Notes under the pieces: generated by a model
What the model was told of the DNA's origin: nothing
Seen by the model: only the letters and a program-made list of their open reading frames with translations
Databases searched by the model: none
Shown here: positions 1 through 5,001 of the stretch, one piece after another
Layout: every line of letters starts with the position of its first letter
Numbering within the stretch: the stretch's first letter is position 1
Program-made: the position numbers and the translations under genes
Assembly: GCA_903835865.1 (NCBI GenBank)
Contig: CAILON010000307.1
Location: forward strand, 1 to 5,001
DNA length: 5,001 nt
Direction of reading: 5' to 3'
From: an uncultured beta proteobacterium
GTDB taxonomy: Bacteria > Pseudomonadota > Gammaproteobacteria > Burkholderiales > Burkholderiaceae

Positions 1-608
1 ATCTTCATTGCTTCTAACAATTGCTCTGGGGCAAAGTGTGATGCAAATGCATAAGGCAAACCAAAGTGTGCCGCGAGTTGCGCACCATAGAGACTAGAAC
101 CTAGAATCCAAATCGGCACTTCAGTATTCGCACCGGGAATAGCCTTGACTGCCTGCCCTTCCTGAATAGGGCCAAAATAATGTTGCAGCTCCCGAACGTC
201 TTGCGGAAAGCGATCATCGCTTCCCAATAAATCCCTACGCAAGGCACGAGCAGTCATTTGGTCTGTGCCAGGAGCACGCCCCAAACCTAGGTCGATTCTT
301 CCGGGGTAAATAGAGGCTAAAGTGCCAAACTGCTCTGCAATCACTAAGGGCGCATGGTTAGGCAACATGACCCCGCCAGAGCCCACACGGATCGTTTTGG
401 TGCCACCAGCCAGATACCCTACCAAGACTGCAGTAGCCGAGCTCGCATTACCCGTCATATTGTGATGCTCAGCCACCCAGTAGCGTGTATAGCCCCATTT
501 CTCGGCATGCTGAGCCACATCCAAGGAGTTACGCAAGGCATCCCCCACGGTAAATCCTTCTGGAATCGGAGATATATCTAGAATGGAGTACGGGATGGGA
601 TTGGCCAT
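1..608 (-). CDS. LLM-class (luciferase-like) flavin-dependent monooxygenase, MsnO8 type, C-terminus cut by window edge
   Basis: I translated this gene by hand from the reverse strand; the frame is open for 202 codons from the ATG at 608-606 to the left edge. The product starts [18 protein letters not shown] and carries the hallmarks of bacterial luciferase-like monooxygenases of the MsnO8 group: AEHHN (about residues 46-50), [14 protein letters not shown] (75-88), [17 protein letters not shown] (101-117) and PIWILGSS (165-172). Family members are usually about 330 residues, so roughly 60 percent is present. Such enzymes use reduced flavin and O2 to oxidise an organic substrate in the cytoplasm; the substrate here is unknown. 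No upstream in-frame start was found. The sequence AAGG directly abuts the ATG, too close for a normal ribosome site, so the message may be leaderless. The gene is divergent from the DUF1653 gene. The family call is firm. Confidence 0.93.
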   Translation of the reverse strand, partial: MANPIPYSILDISPIPEGFTVGDALRNSLDVAQHAEKWGYTRYWVAEHHNMTGNASSATAVLVGYLAGGTKTIRVGSGGVMLPNHAPLVIAEQFGTLASIYPGRIDLGLGRAPGTDQMTARALRRDLLGSDDRFPQDVRELQHYFGPIQEGQAVKAIPGANTEVPIWILGSSLYGAQLAAHFGLPYAFASHFAPEQLLEAMK

Positions 609-614
609 CCTTAG

Positions 615-643
615 ATCATACTGAGAAAGTCTTTTTTTAACAT
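615..643 (-). promoter_or_regulatory. Candidate promoter of the flavin monooxygenase gene, possibly leaderless
   Basis: On the reverse strand the hexamer TATGAT (positions 620-615) matches five of six bases of the sigma-70 -10 consensus. Seventeen bases upstream lies ATGTTA (643-638), a weak -35 with three matches. Transcription would start about seven bases past the -10 element, at or next to the A of the start codon (608), giving a leaderless mRNA. The assignment rests on motif matching alone. Confidence 0.3.
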
Positions 644-863
644 GAGCAAACCCAAAATGGCAGACCCTGATGCAGGGCTCTTTAAGCCCGGCACCCAACT
701 AAAGCACGTCAAAACGGGTGGCTTCTATAAAGTGGTCTTTCTGGCCAATGTTGAAGCTACTCTAGAACCTGCTTATGTCTATGAGTCTTTGCAATCTCAT
801 GACTTTTGGATCAGGCCACAAGCCGAAATGGAAGATGGGCGTTTTGAGCGCATTGAGCAATAA
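642..863 (+). CDS. Small DUF1653-like protein
   Basis: This is a 73-residue cytoplasmic protein with no signal peptide or membrane segment. Residues 16-70 follow the layout I recall for DUF1653: [17 protein letters not shown] (a G-x-x-x-x-H/K-GG-x-Y turn-rich start), then EPAYVYESL (42-50), then [10 protein letters not shown] followed by GRFERI. The match is from memory of the family pattern; function is unknown for the family. The start at 642 has only a loose GAGAAAG (623-629) upstream; the second methionine (ATG at 657) is possible, since the conserved part begins after it. The gene is first in a rightward run with slyX, 23 bases from the next start. It is divergent from the monooxygenase gene with only 33 bases between starts, so promoters for both must lie in or across that gap. 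Confidence 0.75.
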   Translation: MSKPKMADPDAGLFKPGTQLKHVKTGGFYKVVFLANVEATLEPAYVYESLQSHDFWIRPQAEMEDGRFERIEQ

Positions 864-886
864 GACATCAATCATAGGAATATCGA

Positions 887-1090
887 ATGAGCAATCCCAC
901 CGAAGACCGGATAACCAATTTAGAGATCAAAATTAGCTTTACTGAGGATTTGATTGAAAAACTCAATGAGACGATCTACAAACAGCAGCAGCAAATTGAG
1001 TTTTTGTACCGAGAGCTCAAAGCCGTCAAGGAGCAAGCCAGCAGCGGTGGTTCGGGCAGCCTAAGCGATGAAATCCCCCCGCACTACTGA
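887..1090 (+). CDS. slyX: SlyX family protein
   Basis: The product has 67 residues, the normal size for SlyX. It begins with a run predicted to be one long coiled coil: RITNLEIKISFTEDLIEKLN followed by the characteristic glutamine cluster KQQQQIEFLYREL (residues 33-45). It then has a flexible Gly/Ser stretch (SSGGSGSLSD) and ends in the family's typical C-terminus EIPPHY. SlyX is a small cytoplasmic protein of unknown biochemical role; the name comes from its position beside slyD in Escherichia coli, and no slyD is visible here. A good ribosome site, AGGAA at 876-880, sits six bases before the ATG. The gene follows the DUF1653 gene by 23 bases and probably shares its transcript. Confidence 0.93.
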   Translation: MSNPTEDRITNLEIKISFTEDLIEKLNETIYKQQQQIEFLYRELKAVKEQASSGGSGSLSDEIPPHY

Positions 1091-1150
1091 TCGGCTGATA
1101 ACATTCATGTACAGAAGCAGTTATTTTCACTTCACCTAAAGGACTAAATC

Positions 1151-1498
1151 ATGGGCAACTTAACACCTTTTATCGTTCAGTGGGCTTTAACCTCTTTATC
1201 GCTGTGGGTTGCTAGCTATATTTTTAGCGGTCTACGTTTTGCTGATGGTGGCTCACTCATCATCGCAGCGCTTCTACTTGGCTTTGCAAACGCGATTGTC
1301 AAGCCTTTACTTATTCTCTTTACCCTACCGTTAACTGTGGTCACGATGGGACTATTCCTCTTGGTCATTAATGCTTTGGTATTGATGCTGGTCTCTGCTC
1401 TTGTGAGTGGCTTTACGATTTCAAGCTTCTGGACCGCATTCTTTGCCAGCATCTTTATTTCTTTATTTAGCTTATTCGTCATTAACTTGATTGCTTAA
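1151..1498 (+). CDS. YvlD-type membrane protein of the 'phage holin family 4' superfamily
   Basis: The product has 115 residues and is almost entirely hydrophobic, with about four membrane helices near residues 7-28, 34-57, 61-83 and 93-114. The central stretch GFANAIVKPLLILFTLPLTV (44-63) continuing as TMGLFLLVINALVLML is the signature of the YvlD / Phage_holin_4_2 family: an N-x-x-x-KP turn, then LP-T and G-F between helices 2 and 3. It should sit in the inner membrane. Despite the family name, chromosomal members are not known to lyse cells, and no endolysin or other phage gene is nearby. The ribosome site AAAGGA at 1138-1143 lies eight bases before the ATG. The stop codon is nine bases from the preferred start of yjdM, so the two are probably translated from one message. 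Confidence 0.9.
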   Translation: MGNLTPFIVQWALTSLSLWVASYIFSGLRFADGGSLIIAALLLGFANAIVKPLLILFTLPLTVVTMGLFLLVINALVLMLVSALVSGFTISSFWTAFFASIFISLFSLFVINLIA

Positions 1499-1507
1499 GT
1501 GAACCAA

Positions 1508-1849
1508 ATGAGCGACGCCCTACCGAAATGCCCCGCATGCCAAGAGGATATGACCTATCCCGATGGCGAAAATTATGTTTGTGCACAATGCGGGCATGAA
1601 TGGCCCATCGCTGGAGCGCTGGTTGAAGAAGATGCTGGGCTAATTGTCAAAGATGCCAATGGCAATCTCCTGGCCGATGGCGACACAGTTACCTTAATCA
1701 AGGATCTCAAAGTCAAGGGCTCTTCCACCACATTAAAGGTGGGCACCAAGATTAAAGGGATTCGCCTGGTGTCAGGCGATCATGAAGTGGATTGCAAAAC
1801 AGAAGCAGGCAATATGTTGCTCAAAGCCTGCTTCCTGAAGAAAGCTTAA
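1508..1849 (+). CDS. yjdM: YjdM (former PhnA) zinc-ribbon protein
   Basis: Read from the ATG at 1508, the product has 113 residues beginning [20 protein letters not shown]. An N-terminal zinc ribbon is formed by Cys8, Cys11, Cys25 and Cys28 (CPAC and CAQC). The conserved PhnA domain follows, with [20 protein letters not shown] (45-64), KDLKVKGSS and the GD-HEVDCK segment near 90-97. It is close to the E. coli protein in length and sequence as I remember it. The family was once thought to take part in alkylphosphonate use, but that link is not supported by context here because no phn genes are seen. An in-frame GTG at 1499 directly follows the upstream stop codon and would add three residues. 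I prefer the ATG because family members start there and because AAGTGA (1497-1502) can serve as a weak ribosome site. Translational coupling with the membrane-protein gene is likely. Confidence 0.93.
   Translation: MSDALPKCPACQEDMTYPDGENYVCAQCGHEWPIAGALVEEDAGLIVKDANGNLLADGDTVTLIKDLKVKGSSTTLKVGTKIKGIRLVSGDHEVDCKTEAGNMLLKACFLKKA
1802..1834 (-). terminator. Candidate terminator of the YdcH gene, inside the 3' end of yjdM
   Basis: A perfect 9-base inverted repeat, GAAGCAGGC (1802-1810) and GCCTGCTTC (1826-1834), is separated by 15 bases. Read leftward, as transcripts of the YdcH gene would be, the hairpin is followed by TGTTTTGC, a modest T tract. Read rightward, the following bases (CTGAAGAAAG) are not T-rich. 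It lies 22 bases past the YdcH stop codon, within yjdM codons. The stem is clear; termination is inferred. Confidence 0.5.
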
Positions 1850-1855
1850 CCTTCC

Positions 1856-2071
1856 CTAGGCAGTCGCCTTTTTCAAAACAGCATAGATTTGGTCTTTCAA
1901 GAGCAGTTTTTCCTTCTTGAGGATCTCTATTTGCTCGGGTGTACTGGGCTCAGAATGTGATTCCATTCGCAAAATCTTTTGATCCAGATTGTTGTGCTTA
2001 TCGAATAAATGAGAAAAATGACGATCTGAAGATTTCAGTTGGGTGATAAGTTCGCGATATTCAGGAAACAT
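1856..2071 (-). CDS. YdcH family protein (DUF465)
   Basis: The product has 71 residues and opens with MFPEYRELITQLKSSDRHF, the standard beginning of the YdcH/DUF465 family. HLFDKHNNLDQKI (21-33) and, near the C-terminus, LKKEKLLLKDQIYAVL (51-66) are also conserved in the family. The two helical segments probably form an antiparallel coiled coil around the central HSEPSTPEQ linker. The protein is cytoplasmic and its function is unknown. The start at 2071 is supported by AAGAG five bases upstream on the reverse strand and by the family's N-terminus. The gene converges on yjdM with six bases between stop codons, so transcripts from either side must stop within the neighbouring gene or overlap as antisense RNA. 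Confidence 0.92.
   Translation of the reverse strand: MFPEYRELITQLKSSDRHFSHLFDKHNNLDQKILRMESHSEPSTPEQIEILKKEKLLLKDQIYAVLKKATA
1858..1873 (+). terminator. Weak candidate terminator of the rightward yjdM transcript
   Basis: AGGC (1858-1861), a four-base loop AGTC and GCCT (1866-1869) are followed at once by more T residues, giving TTTTT at 1869-1873. It lies nine bases after the yjdM stop, inside the 3' end of the YdcH gene. The stem has only four pairs, three of them G-C, so this is weak by usual standards. Confidence 0.3.
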
Positions 2072-2288
2072 GGGTACTCTTTTCTTGAAAGTTAATCAAA
2101 ACAGCACGTTTTTAGTTTAGCAAGCTCAGTTCCATAGAACAATGGATATGGGAAGATATTTAATTGCCTATACCCCTTGTATTAAGCAGGACAAACCCCA
2201 TATGGAAATGAGGATTTCTTTATAAAAATTGAAGTAATATCCATAAGTGCATTAAGCACCACTAATTGAAAAAGAAGGGTAATAAACC
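2072..2288. other. AT-rich divergent intergenic region with small inverted repeats
   Basis: This 217-base gap is the longest non-coding stretch in the window and separates the divergent YdcH and histone-like genes. It contains overlapping inverted repeats GTTC-CATA-GAAC (2129-2140) and TCCAT/ATGGA (2131-2146), the palindrome CCATATGG (2198-2205), and a small hairpin GTGC-ATTAA-GCAC (2247-2259). ATTAAGCA occurs twice, at 2181-2188 and 2251-2258. For the rightward gene there are -10-like hexamers TATAAA (2221-2226) and TAATAT (2235-2240), but no convincing -35 at proper spacing. The ribosome site AGAAGGG (2273-2279) precedes the ATG by nine bases. I saw no small reading frame with coding character here. 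Confidence 0.45.
2114..2142 (-). promoter_or_regulatory. Candidate sigma-70 promoter for the YdcH gene
   Basis: On the reverse strand TTGTTC (2142-2137) and TAAACT (2119-2114) are separated by exactly 17 bases, with three and four consensus matches respectively. A transcript would start near 2107, about 36 bases before the start codon at 2071. The spacing is ideal but the hexamers are imperfect. Confidence 0.3.
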
Positions 2289-3182
2289 ATGGCTACAAAG
2301 AAGTCTCCAGCAAAAAAGAAAGTAGCTACTAAGGTGGTAAAAAAAGCCCCTGCAAAAAAAACTGTCAAGAAGGTTGTCGCTAAGAAAGTAGCAGCCAAAA
2401 AGACAGTAAAAAAAGTAGTGAAAAAACCCGTAGTTAAAAAAGCAGTCGCTAAAAAGGTCGTAGCTAAAAAAGCAACCCCTAAAAAAGCAGCCGTGAAAAA
2501 GCCGGCGGCTAAAAAGCCAGCAGCTAAAAAGCCAGTAGCTAAAAAAGTAAGCAAGAAGGTAGTCAAAAAATCTTCTGCTAAATCGCCGAAGGTAGATCAA
2601 TACGGACTCGAACAAGATGACGAGTTCTATGGTCTGTACTTTGCAAAATCAACTAAAAAAGGTTTAGTAGAAGTGAAGCCTTGCACTTTCACACTCATGT
2701 ATTGGTGGAAAGGCTTGCTTGGCTATCCTGACATGATTGAAATCTCTAAAGGTAGTAACACTGCGATGTTGCAGTTTGAATCTACTTTTGGTGGCGGCGA
2801 TTCTGGCGAAACTGAACTTACTGAAAAAGATGTAATAGATATCGATCACATCATTGAAGTAGATGAAGATGAGATGATGGTATCGCTCTACTCTTACGTA
2901 CCTATTTCAGTTCCAGATAACTTGATTGGTGCCTTAGGCCTTGCAATTCTCAATATCAACCCTGAAACACGTTATGGCAGCTTAGAGCTATGCACGACTG
3001 AGAATGAAGAAGGTAATACTGAACATTTCTTACGTTATCGTGTTGCAACCTATTTGCGTGGCATTAAGTCTGGCAAGGTTGAGGCAATTGAAAGCATGGT
3101 CACCAATGGCTCTGAGTTCTTTGGTCTAGCTTTAGATGCAATGTGTGTCAATAAATCTATCAAGAAGTGGTTGCTGAGTTAA
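2289..3182 (+). CDS. Histone-H1-like lysine-rich tail fused to an acidic globular domain (YbjN-like?)
   Basis: The product has 297 residues in two contrasting parts. Residues 1-101 contain about 42 lysines, no arginine and no Asp or Glu. They are composed of KK pairs every four to six residues separated by Ala, Val, Pro and Thr, such as KKPAAKKPAAKKPVAKK at 70-86. This resembles the C-terminal tails of eukaryotic histone H1 and bacterial H1-like proteins (HctB, AlgP, BpH1 type), which bind DNA without sequence specificity. Residues 102-297 form a normal folded domain, net acidic (about 32 Asp/Glu against 16 Lys/Arg), with a cluster VDEDEMM near 191-197. The segment IGALGLAILNINPETRYGSL (213-232) with the later RYRVATYLRG and a C-terminal helix recalls the YbjN / secretion-chaperone-like fold; that similarity is faint and from memory. 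The ATG has a good ribosome site. I infer a nucleoid-associated or RNA-binding cytoplasmic protein; partner and role are unknown. Confidence 0.85.
   Translation: MATKKSPAKKKVATKVVKKAPAKKTVKKVVAKKVAAKKTVKKVVKKPVVKKAVAKKVVAKKATPKKAAVKKPAAKKPAAKKPVAKKVSKKVVKKSSAKSPKVDQYGLEQDDEFYGLYFAKSTKKGLVEVKPCTFTLMYWWKGLLGYPDMIEISKGSNTAMLQFESTFGGGDSGETELTEKDVIDIDHIIEVDEDEMMVSLYSYVPISVPDNLIGALGLAILNINPETRYGSLELCTTENEEGNTEHFLRYRVATYLRGIKSGKVEAIESMVTNGSEFFGLALDAMCVNKSIKKWLLS
2501..2545 (+). repeat. Three tandem 15-base units coding KPAAK/KPVAK in the basic tail
   Basis: The units GCCGGCGGCTAAAAA (2501-2515), GCCAGCAGCTAAAAA (2516-2530) and GCCAGTAGCTAAAAA (2531-2545) differ at two or three positions. Decayed relatives containing GCTAAAAAA continue upstream to about 2385. 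Together they encode the most regular part of the lysine-rich tail. Such in-frame units can expand or contract by slippage without breaking the frame. Confidence 0.8.
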
Positions 3183-3210
3183 TTTACTCAGTTACTCAGC
3201 AATATTGTTT
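3171..3210 (+). terminator. Hairpin terminator overlapping the stop codon of the histone-like gene
   Basis: TTGCTGAGT (3171-3179) pairs perfectly with ACTCAGCAA (3194-3202), a nine-base stem with a 14-base loop, followed by TATTGTTTT. A competing shorter stem, CTGAGT (3174-3179) with ACTCAG (3186-3191), shares the left arm. The TAA stop (3180-3182) lies in the loop. The T tract is interrupted, so efficiency may be moderate. Read leftward there is no T tail, so it does not look bidirectional. Confidence 0.55.
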
Positions 3211-3485
3211 TACCTACACCTGTAGATATAAGACAAAGGAAAGCGGTCATTGAAAGTCTTGCGACTCTCAACCAAAGTAGCGGTCCGCTTTCCTAACTTC
3301 TTGCATTCAGCCTCAGCTAATTCCTGCGCTTCTGTGTCCTTAGCCGTTTTGGGGACATGCACACCGATGGTGCCATCCGACTGCTGATACACCTGAAACT
3401 CACTGGGGGGCGTTGAGCAAGCCAGTATCGTGCAGCCTGAGAAGATCATTAGGCCGTAACGCATGAAGCGGCTTTGATTGTGCAT
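3210..3485 (-). CDS. Small predicted lipoprotein of unknown function
   Basis: From the start chosen here the product has 91 residues, MHNQSRFMRYGLMIFSGCTILACSTPPSEF and onward. A short arginine-containing N-terminus, a hydrophobic stretch and the lipobox-like ILAC fit a lipoprotein signal peptide with lipidation at the Cys about 23 residues in. The mature part of about 69 residues has DGTIGVHVPKTA, an AEAECKKLGKRTATLVESR segment and the end SYIYRCR. Its two Cys residues could form a disulphide in the periplasm. I do not recognise a named family. An ATG at 3497 would add four residues but has no ribosome site. The ATG at 3485 has GGA seven bases upstream. An ATG at 3464 would leave a minimal signal peptide. 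The gene lies 46 bases downstream of the SGNH hydrolase gene on the same strand and may share its message. Confidence 0.75.
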   Translation of the reverse strand: MHNQSRFMRYGLMIFSGCTILACSTPPSEFQVYQQSDGTIGVHVPKTAKDTEAQELAEAECKKLGKRTATLVESRKTFNDRFPLSYIYRCR

Positions 3486-3531
3486 GATGCATTCCATAAA
3501 TTATCGATCACACCAATTCTAAACGAGGCTC

Positions 3532-4338
3532 TTAACGCTTTTGATACTCTTTTACGGTGTCATTGGCCACTTGCTGCAAATACAAAGCTACTTCTGGACT
3601 TAAGCCAGCGCTATATTTAAGCCCCACAGGAGATTGGTTAAATAAGGTGGCATAAGTAGTGGCGGCAGACAGATAAGTTCCTGCCACACTAGGATGGCGC
3701 TTGTCAGGGGCATACAACTCCAAGTCAGGCTTTGAAGCAATCGATTTGGCAAATGCCAATCCAACTGGAATTACCAATACACCATTCTCATTACCTGCTG
3801 CCGTATAGGCATCTGCCAGAGGAATAGTCATTTCAGGTTTATCTTTATAAGCCCATGACATGAAGAAGATGGGTACAGAACCATGGCGCTTCACAGTATC
3901 ACTATGTTTTTTTGCATATTCCGTAAAAACGGATTTCATTTGCGGATGAATGGGGCATTGACTGCAGTCCATCAAAATAGCGGCATCAAACAAAGGTTGG
4001 CGTACAGGATTGATCACTACATTGTTCTGTGCATCAAAGGAGTACTTTCCAATGGCATTGGGGCGGAAGTAGGAATCCACATCATGCCAATCAAAACCTG
4101 ACCCACTAATCGTAATCATGCTTTGGCGAAGGGGAGCGCCCTTCATGCCTTCAGCAACCATTGGCCCTAAATTACTAATGATGCCGTTATTGAAATAGAA
4201 AAAGCTATTGCCAATAAAAGCGACTGATTTTGGCGCCTCCTTGGGATAGCTTTGAACAGTCGGCTTTTGCTGAGCATAGGAAATGCTTTGCGCCAGCACC
4301 AAACACAGTACAAGGCCAAATAATTTAGTAATTTTCAT
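3532..4338 (-). CDS. Secreted SGNH/GDSL-type hydrolase
   Basis: The product has 268 residues. Residues 1-22 are a Sec signal peptide (basic MKITK, hydrophobic core LFGLVLCLVL, AQSISYA before QQ). The mature protein opens with VAFIGNSFFYFNNG, where GNS (43-45) stands for the GDS block I of the SGNH superfamily and Ser45 is the predicted nucleophile. Near the C-terminus APDKRHPSVAGTYLSA (210-225) supplies the DxxHP block, with Asp212 and His215 completing the triad. The middle blocks are less clear: SGSGFDW (78-84) may give the block II glycine. A CSQC pair (125-128) could form a disulphide after export. Superfamily members cleave esters of lipids, carbohydrates or acetylated polymers; the substrate here is unknown. 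The start is supported by GGA five bases before the ATG and by the signal peptide. It lies 33 bases after the alpha/beta hydrolase gene, suggesting an operon. Confidence 0.88.
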   Translation of the reverse strand: MKITKLFGLVLCLVLAQSISYAQQKPTVQSYPKEAPKSVAFIGNSFFYFNNGIISNLGPMVAEGMKGAPLRQSMITISGSGFDWHDVDSYFRPNAIGKYSFDAQNNVVINPVRQPLFDAAILMDCSQCPIHPQMKSVFTEYAKKHSDTVKRHGSVPIFFMSWAYKDKPEMTIPLADAYTAAGNENGVLVIPVGLAFAKSIASKPDLELYAPDKRHPSVAGTYLSAATTYATLFNQSPVGLKYSAGLSPEVALYLQQVANDTVKEYQKR

Positions 4339-4371
4339 AGGGTTCCAGATATTCGTATTGTTCTTAATAGA

Positions 4372-5001
4372 TTATTTAAAGAGTTTTGCTAAAAATGCAT
4401 CAATCTCACGAGTTGATTTCTGCGTCGCATCATCGTCTCGTCCGACATGGGGATCTAGCTGTACACACGCATCAGAATATTGAAACTCTTGATTCGTTTG
4501 CATATTGATCAAGACCCCTTCTTTCTTTTCAACAATAGTACAAGCCCTCACTGTCTGCGCATTCTTAGAAATTACCGGTGGAACTGACCCCAAAGGTGAA
4601 TCAAAGGCATGAGGACCAAAGTCATATTCGAACAACTCTACATTTTGCTTGGCAGCTTTTAGCTTGTTGACGTAAGTCTTACATGCGCCAATGGGGTTGT
4701 AATCATCCGCTTTGCCATGATGCAACTGAATTGGTTTGCCCGTAGTCTTGTCATCGCCAATATAGCTAGTAACACAATCAGCATAAAAGGGAATATGTGC
4801 TGCAAACACGGTGCCGCTCTTATTCCACTGCTTGTTAAAGCGATCGACACTCGCAAATAGGGTTGCTTGACCCCCTCTTGAGAATCCCATCATGACAAAC
4901 TTACCGGAATCTAAGCGCGGATGCTTGGCCAATATCTCCATGGCTTTATAGCTATCCAAAATGAGATTTAATCTGCCTAACAAAGCCTGATTGGGTCCCA
5001 C
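4372..5001 (-). CDS. Dienelactone-hydrolase-like alpha/beta hydrolase, N-terminus cut by window edge
   Basis: The frame is open to the right edge, so the true start lies outside and only the C-terminal 209 residues are seen (the first visible codon is GTG, coding Val within the frame). The nucleophile elbow GFSRGG (visible residues 39-44) places the catalytic Ser at 41. HGKADDYNP (95-103) supplies the acid, Asp99 or Asp100, and FGPHAFDSP (128-136) the His at 131. This order and spacing fit the dienelactone hydrolase family of alpha/beta hydrolases. The DLH enzymes proper use a Cys nucleophile; Ser here points to an esterase- or peptidase-like member. Four cysteines (76, 107, 154, 179) are compatible with disulphides and export, but the N-terminus that would show a signal peptide is missing. 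It is the first visible gene of a leftward group with the SGNH hydrolase and the lipoprotein. Confidence 0.88.
   Translation of the reverse strand: MGPNQALLGRLNLILDSYKAMEILAKHPRLDSGKFVMMGFSRGGQATLFASVDRFNKQWNKSGTVFAAHIPFYADCVTSYIGDDKTTGKPIQLHHGKADDYNPIGACKTYVNKLKAAKQNVELFEYDFGPHAFDSPLGSVPPVISKNAQTVRACTIVEKKEGVLINMQTNQEFQYSDACVQLDPHVGRDDDATQKSTREIDAFLAKLFK

Noticed and set aside
354..581. Rightward open frame of 75 codons.
   Set aside because: It lies wholly opposite conserved motifs of the flavin monooxygenase, and its translation has no family resemblance.
1091..1150. Possible hairpin ATAAC/GTTAT between slyX and the membrane-protein gene.
   Set aside because: The stem has only five AT-rich pairs with a long loop and no T tract, so it cannot be told from chance.
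1216..1482. Reverse-strand open frame of 88 codons opposite the YvlD-type gene.
   Set aside because: It is fully inside a well-supported membrane protein gene and its translation has no recognisable pattern; it is a shadow frame.
1151..1498. Prophage or lysis cassette suggested by the 'phage holin' family name.
   Set aside because: The protein matches the chromosomal YvlD-type branch, and there is no endolysin, spanin, integrase or other phage gene in the window.
1508..1849. Phosphonate degradation locus suggested by the old name PhnA.
   Set aside because: No C-P lyase, phosphonatase or phosphonate transporter gene is nearby, and the family name is historical.
2385..2545. Short repeated units that could be mistaken for a CRISPR array.
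   Set aside because: The units are contiguous 15-base coding repeats without spacers, and they are in frame within the lysine-rich tail.
2252..2615. Two long open frames on the reverse strand with Phe/Leu/Ala- and Phe/Tyr/Ser-rich translations.
   Set aside because: They are antisense to the AAA/AAG-rich lysine tail. Lysine codons on one strand read as Phe/Leu codons on the other, so the frames stay open by composition, and neither shows a family motif.
4659..4856. Reverse-strand open frame of 65 codons in a second frame over the alpha/beta hydrolase.
   Set aside because: It overlaps the catalytic region of a clearly conserved hydrolase in another frame and has no motif or plausible ribosome site.

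Overview
The window looks like a stretch of chromosome from a betaproteobacterium of the Burkholderiaceae, most likely Polynucleobacter or a close relative. This is an inference from the moderate GC content (by eye in the mid-40s percent), the compact gene spacing, the protein families present (MsnO8-type flavin monooxygenase, SlyX, YdcH/DUF465, YjdM) and a lysine-rich histone-H1-like tail of the kind seen in Burkholderiales. No tRNA, rRNA, CRISPR array, insertion sequence or phage module is visible. The window is almost fully coding, and the longest gap is about 217 bases (2072-2288).

Left part (1-1849): a luciferase-like flavin monooxygenase runs leftward off the window edge. A short divergent gap of 33 bases separates it from four small rightward genes: a DUF1653 protein, SlyX, a four-helix YvlD/'phage holin 4' membrane protein, and the zinc-ribbon protein YjdM (old name PhnA). 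Spacings of 23, 60 and 9 bases suggest co-transcription, but the products share no obvious pathway. YjdM converges on a leftward YdcH/DUF465 coiled-coil gene with 6 bases between stop codons. Each of these two genes seems to carry the other's hairpin terminator inside its own 3' end.

Centre (2072-3210): an AT-rich leader with several small inverted repeats precedes the most distinctive gene of the window. Its product has a roughly 100-residue tail with about 42 lysines and no acidic residue, built from KKxxAKK-type repeats, joined to an acidic globular domain of about 195 residues that vaguely resembles the YbjN family. A hairpin terminator overlaps its stop codon.

Right part (3210-5001): three leftward genes lie 33 and 46 bases apart: a dienelactone-hydrolase-like alpha/beta hydrolase (cut by the right edge), a secreted SGNH/GDSL-type hydrolase and a small lipoprotein. 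They look like one operon of exported proteins, possibly acting on esters outside the cytoplasm. The substrate cannot be read from the sequence.
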